Shown here: piece by piece, positions 53,509 to 60,909 of the stretch
Layout: the number at the start of each line of letters is the position of its first letter
How positions within the stretch are numbered: the first letter of the stretch is position 1
Source: Streptomyces roseochromogenus subsp. oscitans DS 12.976
GTDB lineage: Bacteria; Actinomycetota; Actinomycetes; Streptomycetales; Streptomycetaceae
Length of the DNA stretch: 64,000 nt
Assembly: GCF_000497445.1 (NCBI RefSeq)
Contig: NZ_CM002285.1
Location: 9,108,161-9,172,160, forward strand
Direction: 5' to 3'
Position numbers and translations under genes: made by a program
Notes under the pieces: model-generated
Database searches by the model: none
What the model saw: the letters and a program-made list of their open reading frames with translations, nothing else
What the model was told of the DNA's origin: nothing

Positions 53509-54246
53509 GTGATCGTGAGGACGCATGCTCTGGAAGCGGGCGATGCGGAGCGTCCGGCGCTCGTCCTGGTGCACGGGGCCGGGCAAGGCGGCCGGATGTG
53601 GCGACGACAGCTGGGCGACTTGTCCGGCGGCTTTCACGTTGTCGCCCCTGATCTGCCGGGGTTCGGCGGCATGCCGGGGCCGTTCACCTTGGCGGCGGCA
53701 GTCGAATCCGTCACCGAGATCACCCGACAGCTACGGCCAACTCACCTGTGCGGTCACTCGCTTGGGGCGATCGTGGCGGCACGGGTTGCGGCTGAGAACC
53801 CGGACCTCGTAGCCCGATTGATTCTGTCCGGTGGGCCTGAGATCGCCCCGGGCAGGACGTCGCCGCGGCGGCTGCGGATCGAACGGCATCGCCTCGGCCG
53901 GCTGGTCCGCGCGACCTCCGACCTCGGCGATCGCAAGGGGTGGATCGACATGCTGGACGGCTTGCGAACCAGCGACCTCACCCAGGTACTTCCGCGGATC
54001 GCCGTGCCCACGCTCGTGCTGTGCGGAAAGCGGGATCGCGCCGGTCTGCCGGACGCCCGACGGGCCGCGGCCGCCATCCCGGGAGCCCACCTGTCCGTGG
54101 TTCCGCACAGCGGCCATCTGCTGCCCATGGCGGCGCCGCATGCCTTCAATGCCATCGTCCGGGCATTCCTCGCCCCGGAACCCCTGGTACCCCGGAACCC
54201 CCGCGGGGGAGGGGCCGGCCGGGTCACGGGGTGGTGTCGCGGGTGA
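53509..54246 (+). CDS. Alpha/beta hydrolase
   Basis: A 245-residue protein: LVLVHGAGQGGRMWRRQL, VVAPDLPGFGGMPG, the nucleophile motif LCGHSLGAIVAARVA, the acid in LCGKRDRAGL and the His in PHSGHLLPM. The substrate is unknown. The C-terminal 22 residues (Pro/Gly/Arg-rich) lie beyond the fold. The 3' end overlaps the convergent XRE-cupin gene by 23 bases. GTG 53509 is the best start; its ribosome site is moderate. Confidence 0.83.
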   Translation: MIVRTHALEAGDAERPALVLVHGAGQGGRMWRRQLGDLSGGFHVVAPDLPGFGGMPGPFTLAAAVESVTEITRQLRPTHLCGHSLGAIVAARVAAENPDLVARLILSGGPEIAPGRTSPRRLRIERHRLGRLVRATSDLGDRKGWIDMLDGLRTSDLTQVLPRIAVPTLVLCGKRDRAGLPDARRAAAAIPGAHLSVVPHSGHLLPMAAPHAFNAIVRAFLAPEPLVPRNPRGGGAGRVTGWCRG

Positions 54247-54814
54247 GGATGACGGCGTAACGGCATTCGGTGTCGGTGGTGTTGGTGAAGACTCGCTCGG
54301 CGGGCTCGCCGAGTTCGATGGTGTCGCCCGCGCCGAGTTCATGGACCGCGTCGCCGTCATGGAAGGTCAGCCGTCCGTCGAGGACCCAGACGACCTGTCG
54401 TACGAAGGCGAAGGCGGCGGCCGGATACGGCACGCGGGCGCCGGCGGGCAGGCGGATCTCGGCGATCTCCGCGGGGAAGTGCGGGCCGGTGATCTGGCGG
54501 CGCCGGTAGCCGGTCGCGGGGTCGCGCCACTCGGCCGTGTCGGTCCCGCGACGCACCCCTGCCGCACCCTCGAAGTCGTCCTGCGGCCCTTCGGCGAGGG
54601 CGAGCAAGGAAGCGACGCTGAGCTGGAAGGCGGCGGACAGCTTGCCGAGAACGACGGCTGTGGGGTTGCTCTCGCCGCGCTCGATCCGGCTGATCATGGC
54701 CTGGGAGACACCGGAGGCATCGGCGAGCTGCGCCAGAGTCCAGCGGCGGCGTTCCCGCTCGGTGCGGACACGTGCCGCGATCCGCTCCACCAGGGGATCT
54801 ACTATGTTGGACAT
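54224..54814 (-). CDS. XRE-type HTH / cupin regulator
   Basis: A 196-residue regulator. HTH at residues 8-70 (RIAARVRTERERRRWTLAQL, SGVSQAMISRIERGESNPTA), cupin domain at 105-190 (FAFVRQVVWVLDGRLTFHDG, ELGAGDTIELGEPAERVF). Cupin-type XRE proteins sense small metabolites and often repress the adjacent gene. ATG 54814 is preceded by TATATT at 6 bases and no ribosome site, pointing to a leaderless mRNA. Its start codon overlaps that of the divergent acetyltransferase gene. Confidence 0.88.
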   Translation of the reverse strand: MSNIVDPLVERIAARVRTERERRRWTLAQLADASGVSQAMISRIERGESNPTAVVLGKLSAAFQLSVASLLALAEGPQDDFEGAAGVRRGTDTAEWRDPATGYRRRQITGPHFPAEIAEIRLPAGARVPYPAAAFAFVRQVVWVLDGRLTFHDGDAVHELGAGDTIELGEPAERVFTNTTDTECRYAVILTRDTTP

Positions 54815-54826
54815 GGATTCAATATA
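54800..54826. promoter_or_regulatory. Overlapping divergent leaderless promoters with an operator
   Basis: For the plus-strand gene, TACTAT (54800-54805) lies 7 bases before ATG 54813. For the minus-strand gene, TATATT (complement of 54821-54826) lies 6 bases before ATG 54814. The imperfect palindrome TTGGA-CATGGA-TTCAA (54807-54822) is centred on both start codons and suits the XRE protein as an operator. Confidence 0.55.
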
Positions 54827-55334
54827 TGCAAGAAGTTCGGCCGCCGTGACCGTGCGCCCCGCCCGGCCCGATGACGCGGAGGCTGTCCGCTCGATCCGCA
54901 ATCACGCGATCGAGCACTCGACCGCCCTGTGGACCGACACGCCGCAGAACCCGGCCCAGGGCGTCACCTGGCTCGCCGCCCACCTGGAGCGCGGCTCGGC
55001 GTTCGTCGCCGAGGCCGACGGCGAGGTGGCCGGGTTCGCGGTCTACGGCCCATGGCGCGAACTGGAGGGATACCGGCACACGATGGAGAACTCGGTCTAC
55101 GTCCGCGAGGACCGGCACGGGCTCGGCATCGGATCCGCGCTCCTGGCCGCCCTCGTCACCGCGGCCCGTGAGGCCGGCCACCACGTCATGATCGCCGGCA
55201 TCGAAGCCGAGAACGCCGCCTCGATCCGGCTCCATGAACGGTTCGGGTTCCAGCACGTCGGCACGGTCCCCGAGGCCGGCATCAAGTTCGGCCGCCGGCT
55301 CGCCCTGACGCTCATGCGCCTGCCCCTGACCTGA
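54813..55334 (+). CDS. GNAT acetyltransferase, phosphinothricin acetyltransferase-like
   Basis: A 173-residue enzyme. The N-terminal part VRPARPDDAEAVRSIRNHAI and EHSTALWTDTPQN is typical of the Pat/Bar/YncA group, and the acetyl-CoA site is VREDRHGLGIGSALLAALV, followed by GIEAENAASIRLHERFGFQH. It would acetylate an amine such as an amino acid analogue. The ATG at 54813 overlaps the divergent regulator's start; GTG at 54846 is a shorter alternative. The XRE-cupin protein is the likely regulator. Confidence 0.85.
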   Translation: MDSIYARSSAAVTVRPARPDDAEAVRSIRNHAIEHSTALWTDTPQNPAQGVTWLAAHLERGSAFVAEADGEVAGFAVYGPWRELEGYRHTMENSVYVREDRHGLGIGSALLAALVTAAREAGHHVMIAGIEAENAASIRLHERFGFQHVGTVPEAGIKFGRRLALTLMRLPLT

Positions 55335-55424
55335 CCGGCGTCACGCCGCCTTGTCGGCACATGAGCCACAGGACCGCGACGCCGGTCGACTCCACCCTCC
55401 ACGCACCTCTACGCACCGCGTACG

Positions 55425-55703
55425 TCAGCCCGGCTGCCCGTCGTCGGGGTGTCGCGGGCATCCCGACGCGATCCAGCGGCGTACGACCGTCACGGGCACG
55501 CGGCCGTCAGCGGCGATCACGTGCTCCGGTACGCCGGTGCGCCAGGCGGCGAGTGCGGCTCGGCGGAGACACGCGGAGCGGACGGCGAGCCCGGCCCTGA
55601 GGGCGCTCGCTGAGCCGGCGGTGAGCCTCGGGGCGTCGGCGGCCAGTTGCCGGGCGGCCTGGCGCACCGCGTCGCGGGCGGTTCGGGTGTCGAGGCCGCT
55701 CAT
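55425..55703 (-). CDS. Small helical protein downstream of mgtC
   Basis: A 92-residue Ala/Arg-rich protein. Its ATG overlaps the mgtC stop (ATGA), so it is translationally coupled. The C-terminal part VPEHVIAADGRVPVTVVRRW looks like a short HTH of the kind found in actinobacterial sigma-like or transposon-type DNA binders. No named family. Its link to mgtC suggests a regulatory or accessory role, which is inferred. Confidence 0.6.
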   Translation of the reverse strand: MSGLDTRTARDAVRQAARQLAADAPRLTAGSASALRAGLAVRSACLRRAALAAWRTGVPEHVIAADGRVPVTVVRRWIASGCPRHPDDGQPG

Positions 55704-56428
55704 GCCACTGCCTCCCGCTCCGAGTCGAGCACCGTGTCGTCCAGATGCCAGTGCAGGTCACGCACGCCCGGTTCCAGGGACAGGCGGGCGATGAGCTGCT
55801 CCAGGGCCCGGGCCGGGTCACCGTTCAGGGCGACCGCGGCCCGCAGGCTGGTGCTCCCCTCGTCGTCACGCCGTACCCGCAGCCCGGTGGGCGCGAGCCC
55901 GTCGTTCGCGAGGGCCTGGGACAGCAGCGCCCGGACATGCGTCTCGTCGTTGCGCTCGCAGATCAGGTGCACGGTGGCCCGTACACCCTCGTTGTCGGGG
56001 TCGCGCTGCGGAACGCGGTCGATCAGTCGGCCCGCAGGGCGCAGCAGCACGTGTACGGCGAGCACGGTGGCCGTTCCGATGAGGCACAGCGCCAGCCGGC
56101 CGGAGGCGGCGAGTACGCCGACCGCGGCCGAACACCACAGCGTGGCCGCGGTGTTGAGGCCGCGCACACCCCCGCCCTCGCGCAGGATGACCCCGCCGCC
56201 GAGGAAACCGATGCCGGAGACGACGTAGGAGGCGACCCGGGTGGGGCTGCCGGCGTCGCCGACGGCCTCGCTGTAGAGGACGAAGAGCGTGGCGCCGACG
56301 GCCACCAGGGCGTTGGTGCGCAGTCCGGCCATGCGGGCGCGCCACTGGCGCTCGACGCCGATCAGAGCGCCGCAGGCGACGCCGACGGCGAGACGGAGTG
56401 CGAAGTCGAAGGTGGTCAGGTTCGCCAT
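55700..56428 (-). CDS. mgtC: MgtC/SapB-family membrane protein
   Basis: A 242-residue protein. The N-terminal membrane domain has the MgtC hallmarks: LIGVERQWRARMAGLRTNAL, VASYVVSGIGFLGGGVILRE and GVRGLNTAATLWCSAAVG, with four to five helices. Residues 150-235 form an ACT-like cytoplasmic domain. MgtC is needed for growth in low Mg2+ and modulates membrane energetics in other bacteria. GGAGG lies 5 bases before ATG 56428. A hairpin CCCGC/GCGGG lies just before this ribosome site and a small leader frame lies 77 bases upstream. Confidence 0.92.
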   Translation of the reverse strand: MANLTTFDFALRLAVGVACGALIGVERQWRARMAGLRTNALVAVGATLFVLYSEAVGDAGSPTRVASYVVSGIGFLGGGVILREGGGVRGLNTAATLWCSAAVGVLAASGRLALCLIGTATVLAVHVLLRPAGRLIDRVPQRDPDNEGVRATVHLICERNDETHVRALLSQALANDGLAPTGLRVRRDDEGSTSLRAAVALNGDPARALEQLIARLSLEPGVRDLHWHLDDTVLDSEREAVA

Positions 56429-56505
56429 GGGAACCTCCCCTCGCCCCGCCGGAGCGGGACAGGTCGAGGGCATGGCGGTCAGCTGCCCGGTCGTGGTGCC
56501 GGGGG

Positions 56506-56580
56506 CTACCGGATGCCCGAGGAGTGGGGGGACACGGGGGTGTGGGGCCGATCGTGGCCCGGACTACTGCTGCGATCCAT
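56506..56580 (-). CDS. Leader peptide upstream of mgtC
   Basis: A 24-codon frame with a near-perfect ribosome site (AGGAGGTGA, 5 bases before ATG). The peptide is rich in Ser, His, Asp and Pro (prolines at positions 7, 12, 15 and 18; DRPHTPVSPHSS in the centre) and ends GIR. Its stop lies 77 bases before the mgtC start; a hairpin at about 56446-56460 separates them. In enterobacteria, proline-containing leaders of mgtA and mgtCBR couple translation speed to Mg2+ and ATP. The same logic is inferred here. Confidence 0.55.
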   Translation of the reverse strand: MDRSSSPGHDRPHTPVSPHSSGIR

Positions 56581-56672
56581 GTCGCTCACCTCCTCCTCGG
56601 TTCCTCGGTCAACGCGATTCCTCGGACGACATGCCCTGGACGGCGCGCCCTGGACATCACGCTCCCCTATAT

Positions 56673-56688
56673 TTGCACATCTATGCAA
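56673..56688. promoter_or_regulatory. ArsR operator candidate 1 (TTGCA-N6-TGCAA)
   Basis: TTGCACATCTATGCAA lies 48 bases before the arsR start and 93 bases upstream of the mgtC leader start, in an AT-rich patch. The same palindrome recurs at 56732. It is well placed to control the mgtC-side promoter. Confidence 0.6.
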
Positions 56689-56731
56689 CTAGCGCGCCCC
56701 GAGGTGTCGTGTGCATCACCGGCTACCATAT

Positions 56732-56747
56732 TTGCATGGAAGTGCAA
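56732..56747. promoter_or_regulatory. ArsR operator candidate 2, overlapping the arsR start codon
   Basis: TTGCATGGAAGTGCAA contains the ATG of arsR (56736-56738). With ATA before TTGCA and GTAG/CTAG after TGCAA the two sites match beyond the palindrome. TACCAT at 56725-56730 lies 5 bases before the ATG, so arsR mRNA is probably leaderless and directly blocked by a bound protein. Confidence 0.6.
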
Positions 56748-57149
56748 GTAGCGTCATGGGACGAGGACCGGGCCGAGCGGTCGGTGGCGGTGCTCAAGGC
56801 CGTAGCGGACCCGTCGCGCTACCGGCTGCTGTGGGCGCTGAGCGAGCGGGAGCTGCCGGTCAGCCGCCTCGCCGAGCTGATCGAGGCGCACGTCGCGGCC
56901 ACCTCCCAGCACCTGGCGAAGCTGCGTGCCGCCGGACTGGTCACCTCGCGGCGGGACGGCACGCGCATCTTCTACCGGGCCACCGGCCCGCAGGTGCGGG
57001 CGCTGCTGGAGAGCGCGGTGCTGGCCACCGACGAGGCCATGGCCGCGGTGTCCGGAGAGGCACCGGAGGCCGTGGGTGCGGCCGCCCCGCAGGAGCGGAG
57101 CGCTCCCGCACGGGTGGCCAGGGCCCGGCGGCCGGCCACGGAACACTGA
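56736..57149 (+). CDS. ArsR/SmtB-family regulator
   Basis: A 137-residue winged HTH protein: DEDRAERSVAVLKAVADPSR, VSRLAELIEAHVAATSQHLA, KLRAAGLVTSRRDGTRIFYR. It has no Cys at all, so a thiolate metal site is excluded; His/Asp/Glu residues (HVAATSQH, the N-terminal acidic stretch) could still bind Ni, Co, Zn or Mn as in NmtR-like members. There is no ribosome site; the -10 box implies a leaderless mRNA. The C-terminal tail is Ala/Arg-rich. Divergent from mgtC. Confidence 0.88.
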   Translation: MEVQVASWDEDRAERSVAVLKAVADPSRYRLLWALSERELPVSRLAELIEAHVAATSQHLAKLRAAGLVTSRRDGTRIFYRATGPQVRALLESAVLATDEAMAAVSGEAPEAVGAAAPQERSAPARVARARRPATEH

Positions 57150-57152
57150 CGC

Positions 57153-57263
57153 CTAGACCCAGGGCCTGTCCGGCGGATCCTGTCGCGGACGCGGGGCCTG
57201 CACGCCTGCGCTGATGACGTGCCGTCACTGTCCCGCGACCTGATCCGCCGGACAGGGCCCTAG
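57153..57263. mobile_element. MITE-like element with inverted ends
   Basis: A 28-base left end (57161-57188) and a 29-base right end (57233-57261) are imperfect inverted repeats built around TGTCCGGCGGATC. The element is bounded by CTAG at 57153 and 57260. It encodes nothing. A right-end copy lies at 51340-51397. CTAG duplication is typical of IS5-group insertion sequences, so a non-autonomous derivative is plausible. Its right CTAG supplies the TAG stop of the ABC ATPase gene. Confidence 0.65.
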
Positions 57264-58690
57264 TCCCGCCCAGCGGTGGTGGCGGCCAGACGTGTGTCGT
57301 CGTTCTCGTCCAGGTGGTACTCCTGCGGCTCGGCGTCGTAGGAGTACAGCTCGGCGTAGCGGCCCCAGTCGGTGGCGGTCTCCAGCTGGCGGGTGACCTG
57401 TTCGGCGGTGAAGTGGTGGGCGAGCAGGTCGCGGAAGAAGCCGGTGCGCACGGTGCCGCCGGGGTTGGTCCGCAGGCTCCTGGTGATCAGCGTGACCAGC
57501 GGGGCACGCTGGACCGCCTCGGCGAAGATCTTCTTCGATTCCTGCACGTCGGCGCCCGCGAACGCCGTACCGGTGTCGGTCAGCAGCAGGTCGTCCCCGC
57601 TGAGCGTGGTGAAGCCGAGCAGGTCGAGCGCGTCGACCTGGGGGAGCAGGTCGTCCACCGCCAGGCCGAGGTCGTCGGCGAGGTCGGCCAGATCGCACCG
57701 TCCGCCCCGGTGGAGGACCAACTCCGCGAGCCCGGACAGTCCGTCGACGCTGGCCGGGGGCAGCGGGGTGTTCGCCGGGGTGCGCTTCTCCAGCTCCACC
57801 GCCTCGTGCCGGCCAGGGACACGGCCCTCCTTCTGGCGGCCGGTCATGGTGCGGTAGACGCGGTCGATCAGGTCGTCGAAGGCGGCCGAGTCACGGTCGC
57901 GGGGGCGGTCCAGGCCGACCTCGAAGACCTCGCGGATCGTGCCGTAGGGCCGGGCGCCCAGGACCACGATCCGGTCGGCCATCAGCACGGCCTCCTCGAT
58001 GTTGTGGGTGACCAGGACGATGGCGCGGGTGGGGAACTGGCCGGACTCCCACAGCTCCATCAGCTCGCCGCGCAGGTTCTCGGCGGTCAGCACGTCGAGG
58101 GCGGAGAACGGCTCGTCCATCATCAGCACGTCCGGCTCCACGACGAGGGCGCGGGCGAAGCCGACACGCTGGCGCATACCGCCGGACAGCTCCTTGGGGT
58201 AGGCGGACTCGAAGCCGTCCAGGCCGATCAGGTCGATGGCCTGCCGGGCGGCGTCGGCACGCTCGGCGGCCGGAACTCCCTTGGCCTCCAAGCCCAGTTC
58301 GACGTTCTGCTGCACGGTCAGCCAGGGCAGCAGCGCGAAGGTCTGGAACACCATGGCCGTACCCGGATTGGCGCCGGTGAGCGGGGTGCCCTTGTAGGCG
58401 ACAGTGCCGGAGCTGGCGGGCACCAGCCCGGCCAGGCAGCGCAGCAGGGTGGACTTGCCCGAGCCCGACTTGCCGAGCAGCGCGACGACCTCACCGGCAC
58501 GGATCTGGAGGTCGATGCCGGACAGTACGGGCAGTTCGCCGTCGGCACCGGCGTACGACTTGGTCAGGCCGACGGTCTCCAGCAGCAGCTCGCCGTCGGC
58601 GGGACGGCGGGGCTTGTCGGCGGTCAGGTGGGCGAGGCCGGCGCGGGCCTGGCGGTCGGCGCGGAGGTTGCGCAGGGCGTTCAGCACCAT
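57260..58690 (-). CDS. ABC importer ATPase with AAA-associated C-terminal domain
   Basis: A 476-residue protein. The ATPase part (residues 35-290) has Walker A LLGKSGSGKSTLLRCLAG, signature LSGGMRQRVGFARAL, Walker B VLMMDEPFSALD and the switch LVTHNIEEAVLMADRI; it resembles nitrate/sulfonate/taurine-type ATPases. Residues 320-470 form the AAA-associated C-terminal domain found in a distinct subgroup of these importers. GGAG lies 6 bases before ATG 58690. No substrate-binding protein gene is nearby. Substrate unknown; metal or bicarbonate uptake is a guess from the setting. Confidence 0.9.
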   Translation of the reverse strand: MVLNALRNLRADRQARAGLAHLTADKPRRPADGELLLETVGLTKSYAGADGELPVLSGIDLQIRAGEVVALLGKSGSGKSTLLRCLAGLVPASSGTVAYKGTPLTGANPGTAMVFQTFALLPWLTVQQNVELGLEAKGVPAAERADAARQAIDLIGLDGFESAYPKELSGGMRQRVGFARALVVEPDVLMMDEPFSALDVLTAENLRGELMELWESGQFPTRAIVLVTHNIEEAVLMADRIVVLGARPYGTIREVFEVGLDRPRDRDSAAFDDLIDRVYRTMTGRQKEGRVPGRHEAVELEKRTPANTPLPPASVDGLSGLAELVLHRGGRCDLADLADDLGLAVDDLLPQVDALDLLGFTTLSGDDLLLTDTGTAFAGADVQESKKIFAEAVQRAPLVTLITRSLRTNPGGTVRTGFFRDLLAHHFTAEQVTRQLETATDWGRYAELYSYDAEPQEYHLDENDDTRLAATTAGRD

Positions 58691-58736
58691 GACATGCTCC
58701 AAATGCTTGTCAGGAAAGGGAAGTTCAGGGGGGATC

Positions 58737-60503
58737 TCAGAGGGAGTAGCGGGTCTCGGCCAGCCGGTACAGACGGCGCCACAGCAGCCGGTTCAGCCCG
58801 ACGACGTACAGGCTCATCACCGCGACCCCGGCGATCAGGTGCGGGTAGTCGCCGCTCTCGGTGGCCTTCGCGATGTACGCGCCGAGGCCGGTGGCCGTGA
58901 GGGTGGTGCCGCCGAAGGTGACGACCTCGGAGACGATCGAGGCGTTCCAGGCGCCGCCGGAGGCGGTGATCCCGCCGGTGACGTACGACGGGAAGATCCC
59001 CGGGATGATCAGCCGCCGCCACCGCTGCCAGCCGCGCACGCCGATGTCGTCCATGGCCTCGCGCAGGTCGCTCGGGATGGCCATCGCGCCGGCGATGGTG
59101 TTGAACAGGATGTACCACTGCGCGCCGAGCGCCATCAGCAGCGTGCCGCCGATGTTGATGGACAGCCCGGTCCTCAGGAACACCCACACTGCGAGCGGGA
59201 AAAGGAAGTTGGCGGGAAAGGACGCCAGCACCTGCACCACCGGCTGGGCGATCCGGGTCAGCCGTGGCGAGAAGCCGATCTTCACGCCGATCGGTACCCA
59301 GACCACGGTGGCCAGCGCCACCAGCACCATCACGCGAGCGAGGGTGGCGAGGCCCAGCAGCAGCGGCTCGCCGAAGACGCCCAGGCCGGTGCGGTCGTGG
59401 AGGTAGTGGCCGAGGTTGAGCAGGCCCCACAGGATCAGTCCGCCGGCGACCACGGTGAAGACGATGTCGCCGGTGCGCTGCCGCGTGCTGTCGACGACGA
59501 GCGGACGGTCGTCGCGGCCGAAGACCCGTCCGGCCATGCTGAGTGCGCGGCCCAGCGGGCGCAGCACTCGGCCGAGCAGTTGCGGCCAGTGCGAGCGGCG
59601 CAGGAAGTCCAGGACGACGGACCGCTGGACCTCGCTCGCCTCGGACTGCTCGTTCTTGAACTTCTCCGCCCACGCCGTCAGCGGCCGCCAGAACAGGAAG
59701 TTCACGCCGATCACCATCACCGCCATGGTGAGGATGGCCCAGCCGACCTTGCCCAGATCGCCGTCGGTGATCGCGGCACCGGCGTACGAGCCGACACCGG
59801 GCAGCGCGTACCGCTGGTTGTCGACGCTGATCGCCTCCGAGGCGACCAGGAAGAACCAGCCGCCGCCGAAGCTCATCATGCCGTTCCAGACCAGGCCGAT
59901 CATCCCGGCCGGCAGCTCCACCTTCCAGAACCGCATCCAGCGGGTGAAGCCGAACGACCGTGACAGCTCGTCGAGTTCACGGGGGAGGGAGGCGAGGGAG
60001 TAGTAGAAGCCGAACGTCATGTTCCACGCCTGAGAGGTGAAGATCGCGAAGATCGACGCGCACTCCAGGCCCAGCATCGAGCCGGGGAACAGGGCGATGA
60101 ACCCGGTCACCGCGACCGTCAGGAAGCCCAGCACCGGCACGGACTGCAGGATGTCCAGGGCCGGGATGAGGATCCGCTCCAGCCTTCTGCTCTTGGCGGC
60201 GGCGTAGGCGTAGCCGAAGGTGAACACGATCGACAGCACCAGCGCGGCGAACATCCGCAGCAACGAGCGGGCCGCGTCGTACGGCAGCTGCGCCGGATCG
60301 GTGTCGACCTTCACGTTCTGGTGGGTGTTGAAGGCGACGGTGGTGCCGTGCCCCACGCGCAGCACCACATAGAGCATCACCAGCACGGCGGCGGCCACCG
60401 CCGCGTCCACCCAGGAGAACTGGGACAGCCGCCCGGGCAGCCTCGCCACCAGCGGCGTGCGCCCCGCCGACTCGGCGGGCTTGTTGTCCGTACGGATCGA
60501 CAT
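58737..60503 (-). CDS. ABC importer permease, two fused permease domains
   Basis: A 588-residue protein that contains two BPD-type permease units in one chain (residues 75-285 and 375-580), about 12 helices in total. Each has an EAA-like loop: LPRELDELSRSFGFTRWMRF and SDLREAMDDIGVRGWQRWRR. This fused form goes with ATPases carrying the AAA-associated domain. GGAGG lies 8 bases before ATG 60503. It is separated from the ATPase gene by 46 bases. A long leader of about 285 bases with a small frame precedes it. Confidence 0.9.
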   Translation of the reverse strand: MSIRTDNKPAESAGRTPLVARLPGRLSQFSWVDAAVAAAVLVMLYVVLRVGHGTTVAFNTHQNVKVDTDPAQLPYDAARSLLRMFAALVLSIVFTFGYAYAAAKSRRLERILIPALDILQSVPVLGFLTVAVTGFIALFPGSMLGLECASIFAIFTSQAWNMTFGFYYSLASLPRELDELSRSFGFTRWMRFWKVELPAGMIGLVWNGMMSFGGGWFFLVASEAISVDNQRYALPGVGSYAGAAITDGDLGKVGWAILTMAVMVIGVNFLFWRPLTAWAEKFKNEQSEASEVQRSVVLDFLRRSHWPQLLGRVLRPLGRALSMAGRVFGRDDRPLVVDSTRQRTGDIVFTVVAGGLILWGLLNLGHYLHDRTGLGVFGEPLLLGLATLARVMVLVALATVVWVPIGVKIGFSPRLTRIAQPVVQVLASFPANFLFPLAVWVFLRTGLSINIGGTLLMALGAQWYILFNTIAGAMAIPSDLREAMDDIGVRGWQRWRRLIIPGIFPSYVTGGITASGGAWNASIVSEVVTFGGTTLTATGLGAYIAKATESGDYPHLIAGVAVMSLYVVGLNRLLWRRLYRLAETRYSL

Positions 60504-60742
60504 CACGAAGACCTCCGCCCACACTCTGGACACGACGGCATGCCCGGCCGTGGCCAACGCACCGACGGCAGGACAGGGGTCACCCAGGCAGCATGGGAAA
60601 TACAGGTGAGGAAGAAGAGCCCGCCCGGGCGGCCACGGCCGCCTCGTCGAGACTCAAGGCCGTGCCCGGAGCGGGAAGCCGGTGCCAAGGCGCTCCGGCT
60701 GGTGAGAGTCGCCGGGGCCTTCGAGGCCGCGGCCGGTAAAAG

Positions 60743-60790
60743 TCAGCGAATGCCCTGGAGGCGCCGCGGACTGGGAGGGTCTGCACCCAT
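60743..60790 (-). CDS. Leader peptide of the ABC importer operon
   Basis: GGAGG sits 5 bases before ATG 60790, opening a 15-codon frame: MGADPPSPRRLQGIR. The acidic-Pro-Pro-x-Pro-Arg-Arg order strongly recalls the Salmonella MgtL leader (Asp/Pro then Arg run). Downstream, before the permease start at 60503, the RNA can form AAGGCC/GGCCTT and CCGGAGCG/CGCTCCGG stems, and a GGCGG/CCGCC hairpin followed by a pyrimidine-rich run (CTCTTCTTCCTC). An attenuator is inferred. Confidence 0.5.
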   Translation of the reverse strand: MGADPPSPRRLQGIR

Positions 60791-60873
60791 GGCTGCCTCC
60801 GTTCCGTGATGTGGCTCCGCCCCGAACGCGCTCAGCACGCGCACAGGACCCGACACCAAGAGTGTGCCCGTTG

Positions 60874-60889
60874 TTGCGTCGGTACGCAA
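60874..60889. promoter_or_regulatory. Palindromic operator at the ABC operon promoter
   Basis: TTGCGT-CGGT-ACGCAA is a perfect 6-4-6 palindrome. Read on the minus strand its TTGCGT is also a fair -35 hexamer, 17 bases before CACACT. It lies just after the TetR stop, about 85-100 bases before the leader peptide start. Confidence 0.5.
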
Positions 60890-60909
60890 ATAGCCCGGGA
60901 CGGTCGCTG

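Noticed and set aside
60661..60765. Cobalamin-riboswitch-like words on the plus strand (GGGAAGCCGGTG, later AGTCAG)
   Set aside because: The remaining conserved boxes are missing, the words are explained as the complement of stems in the ABC leader, and no plus-strand gene follows.
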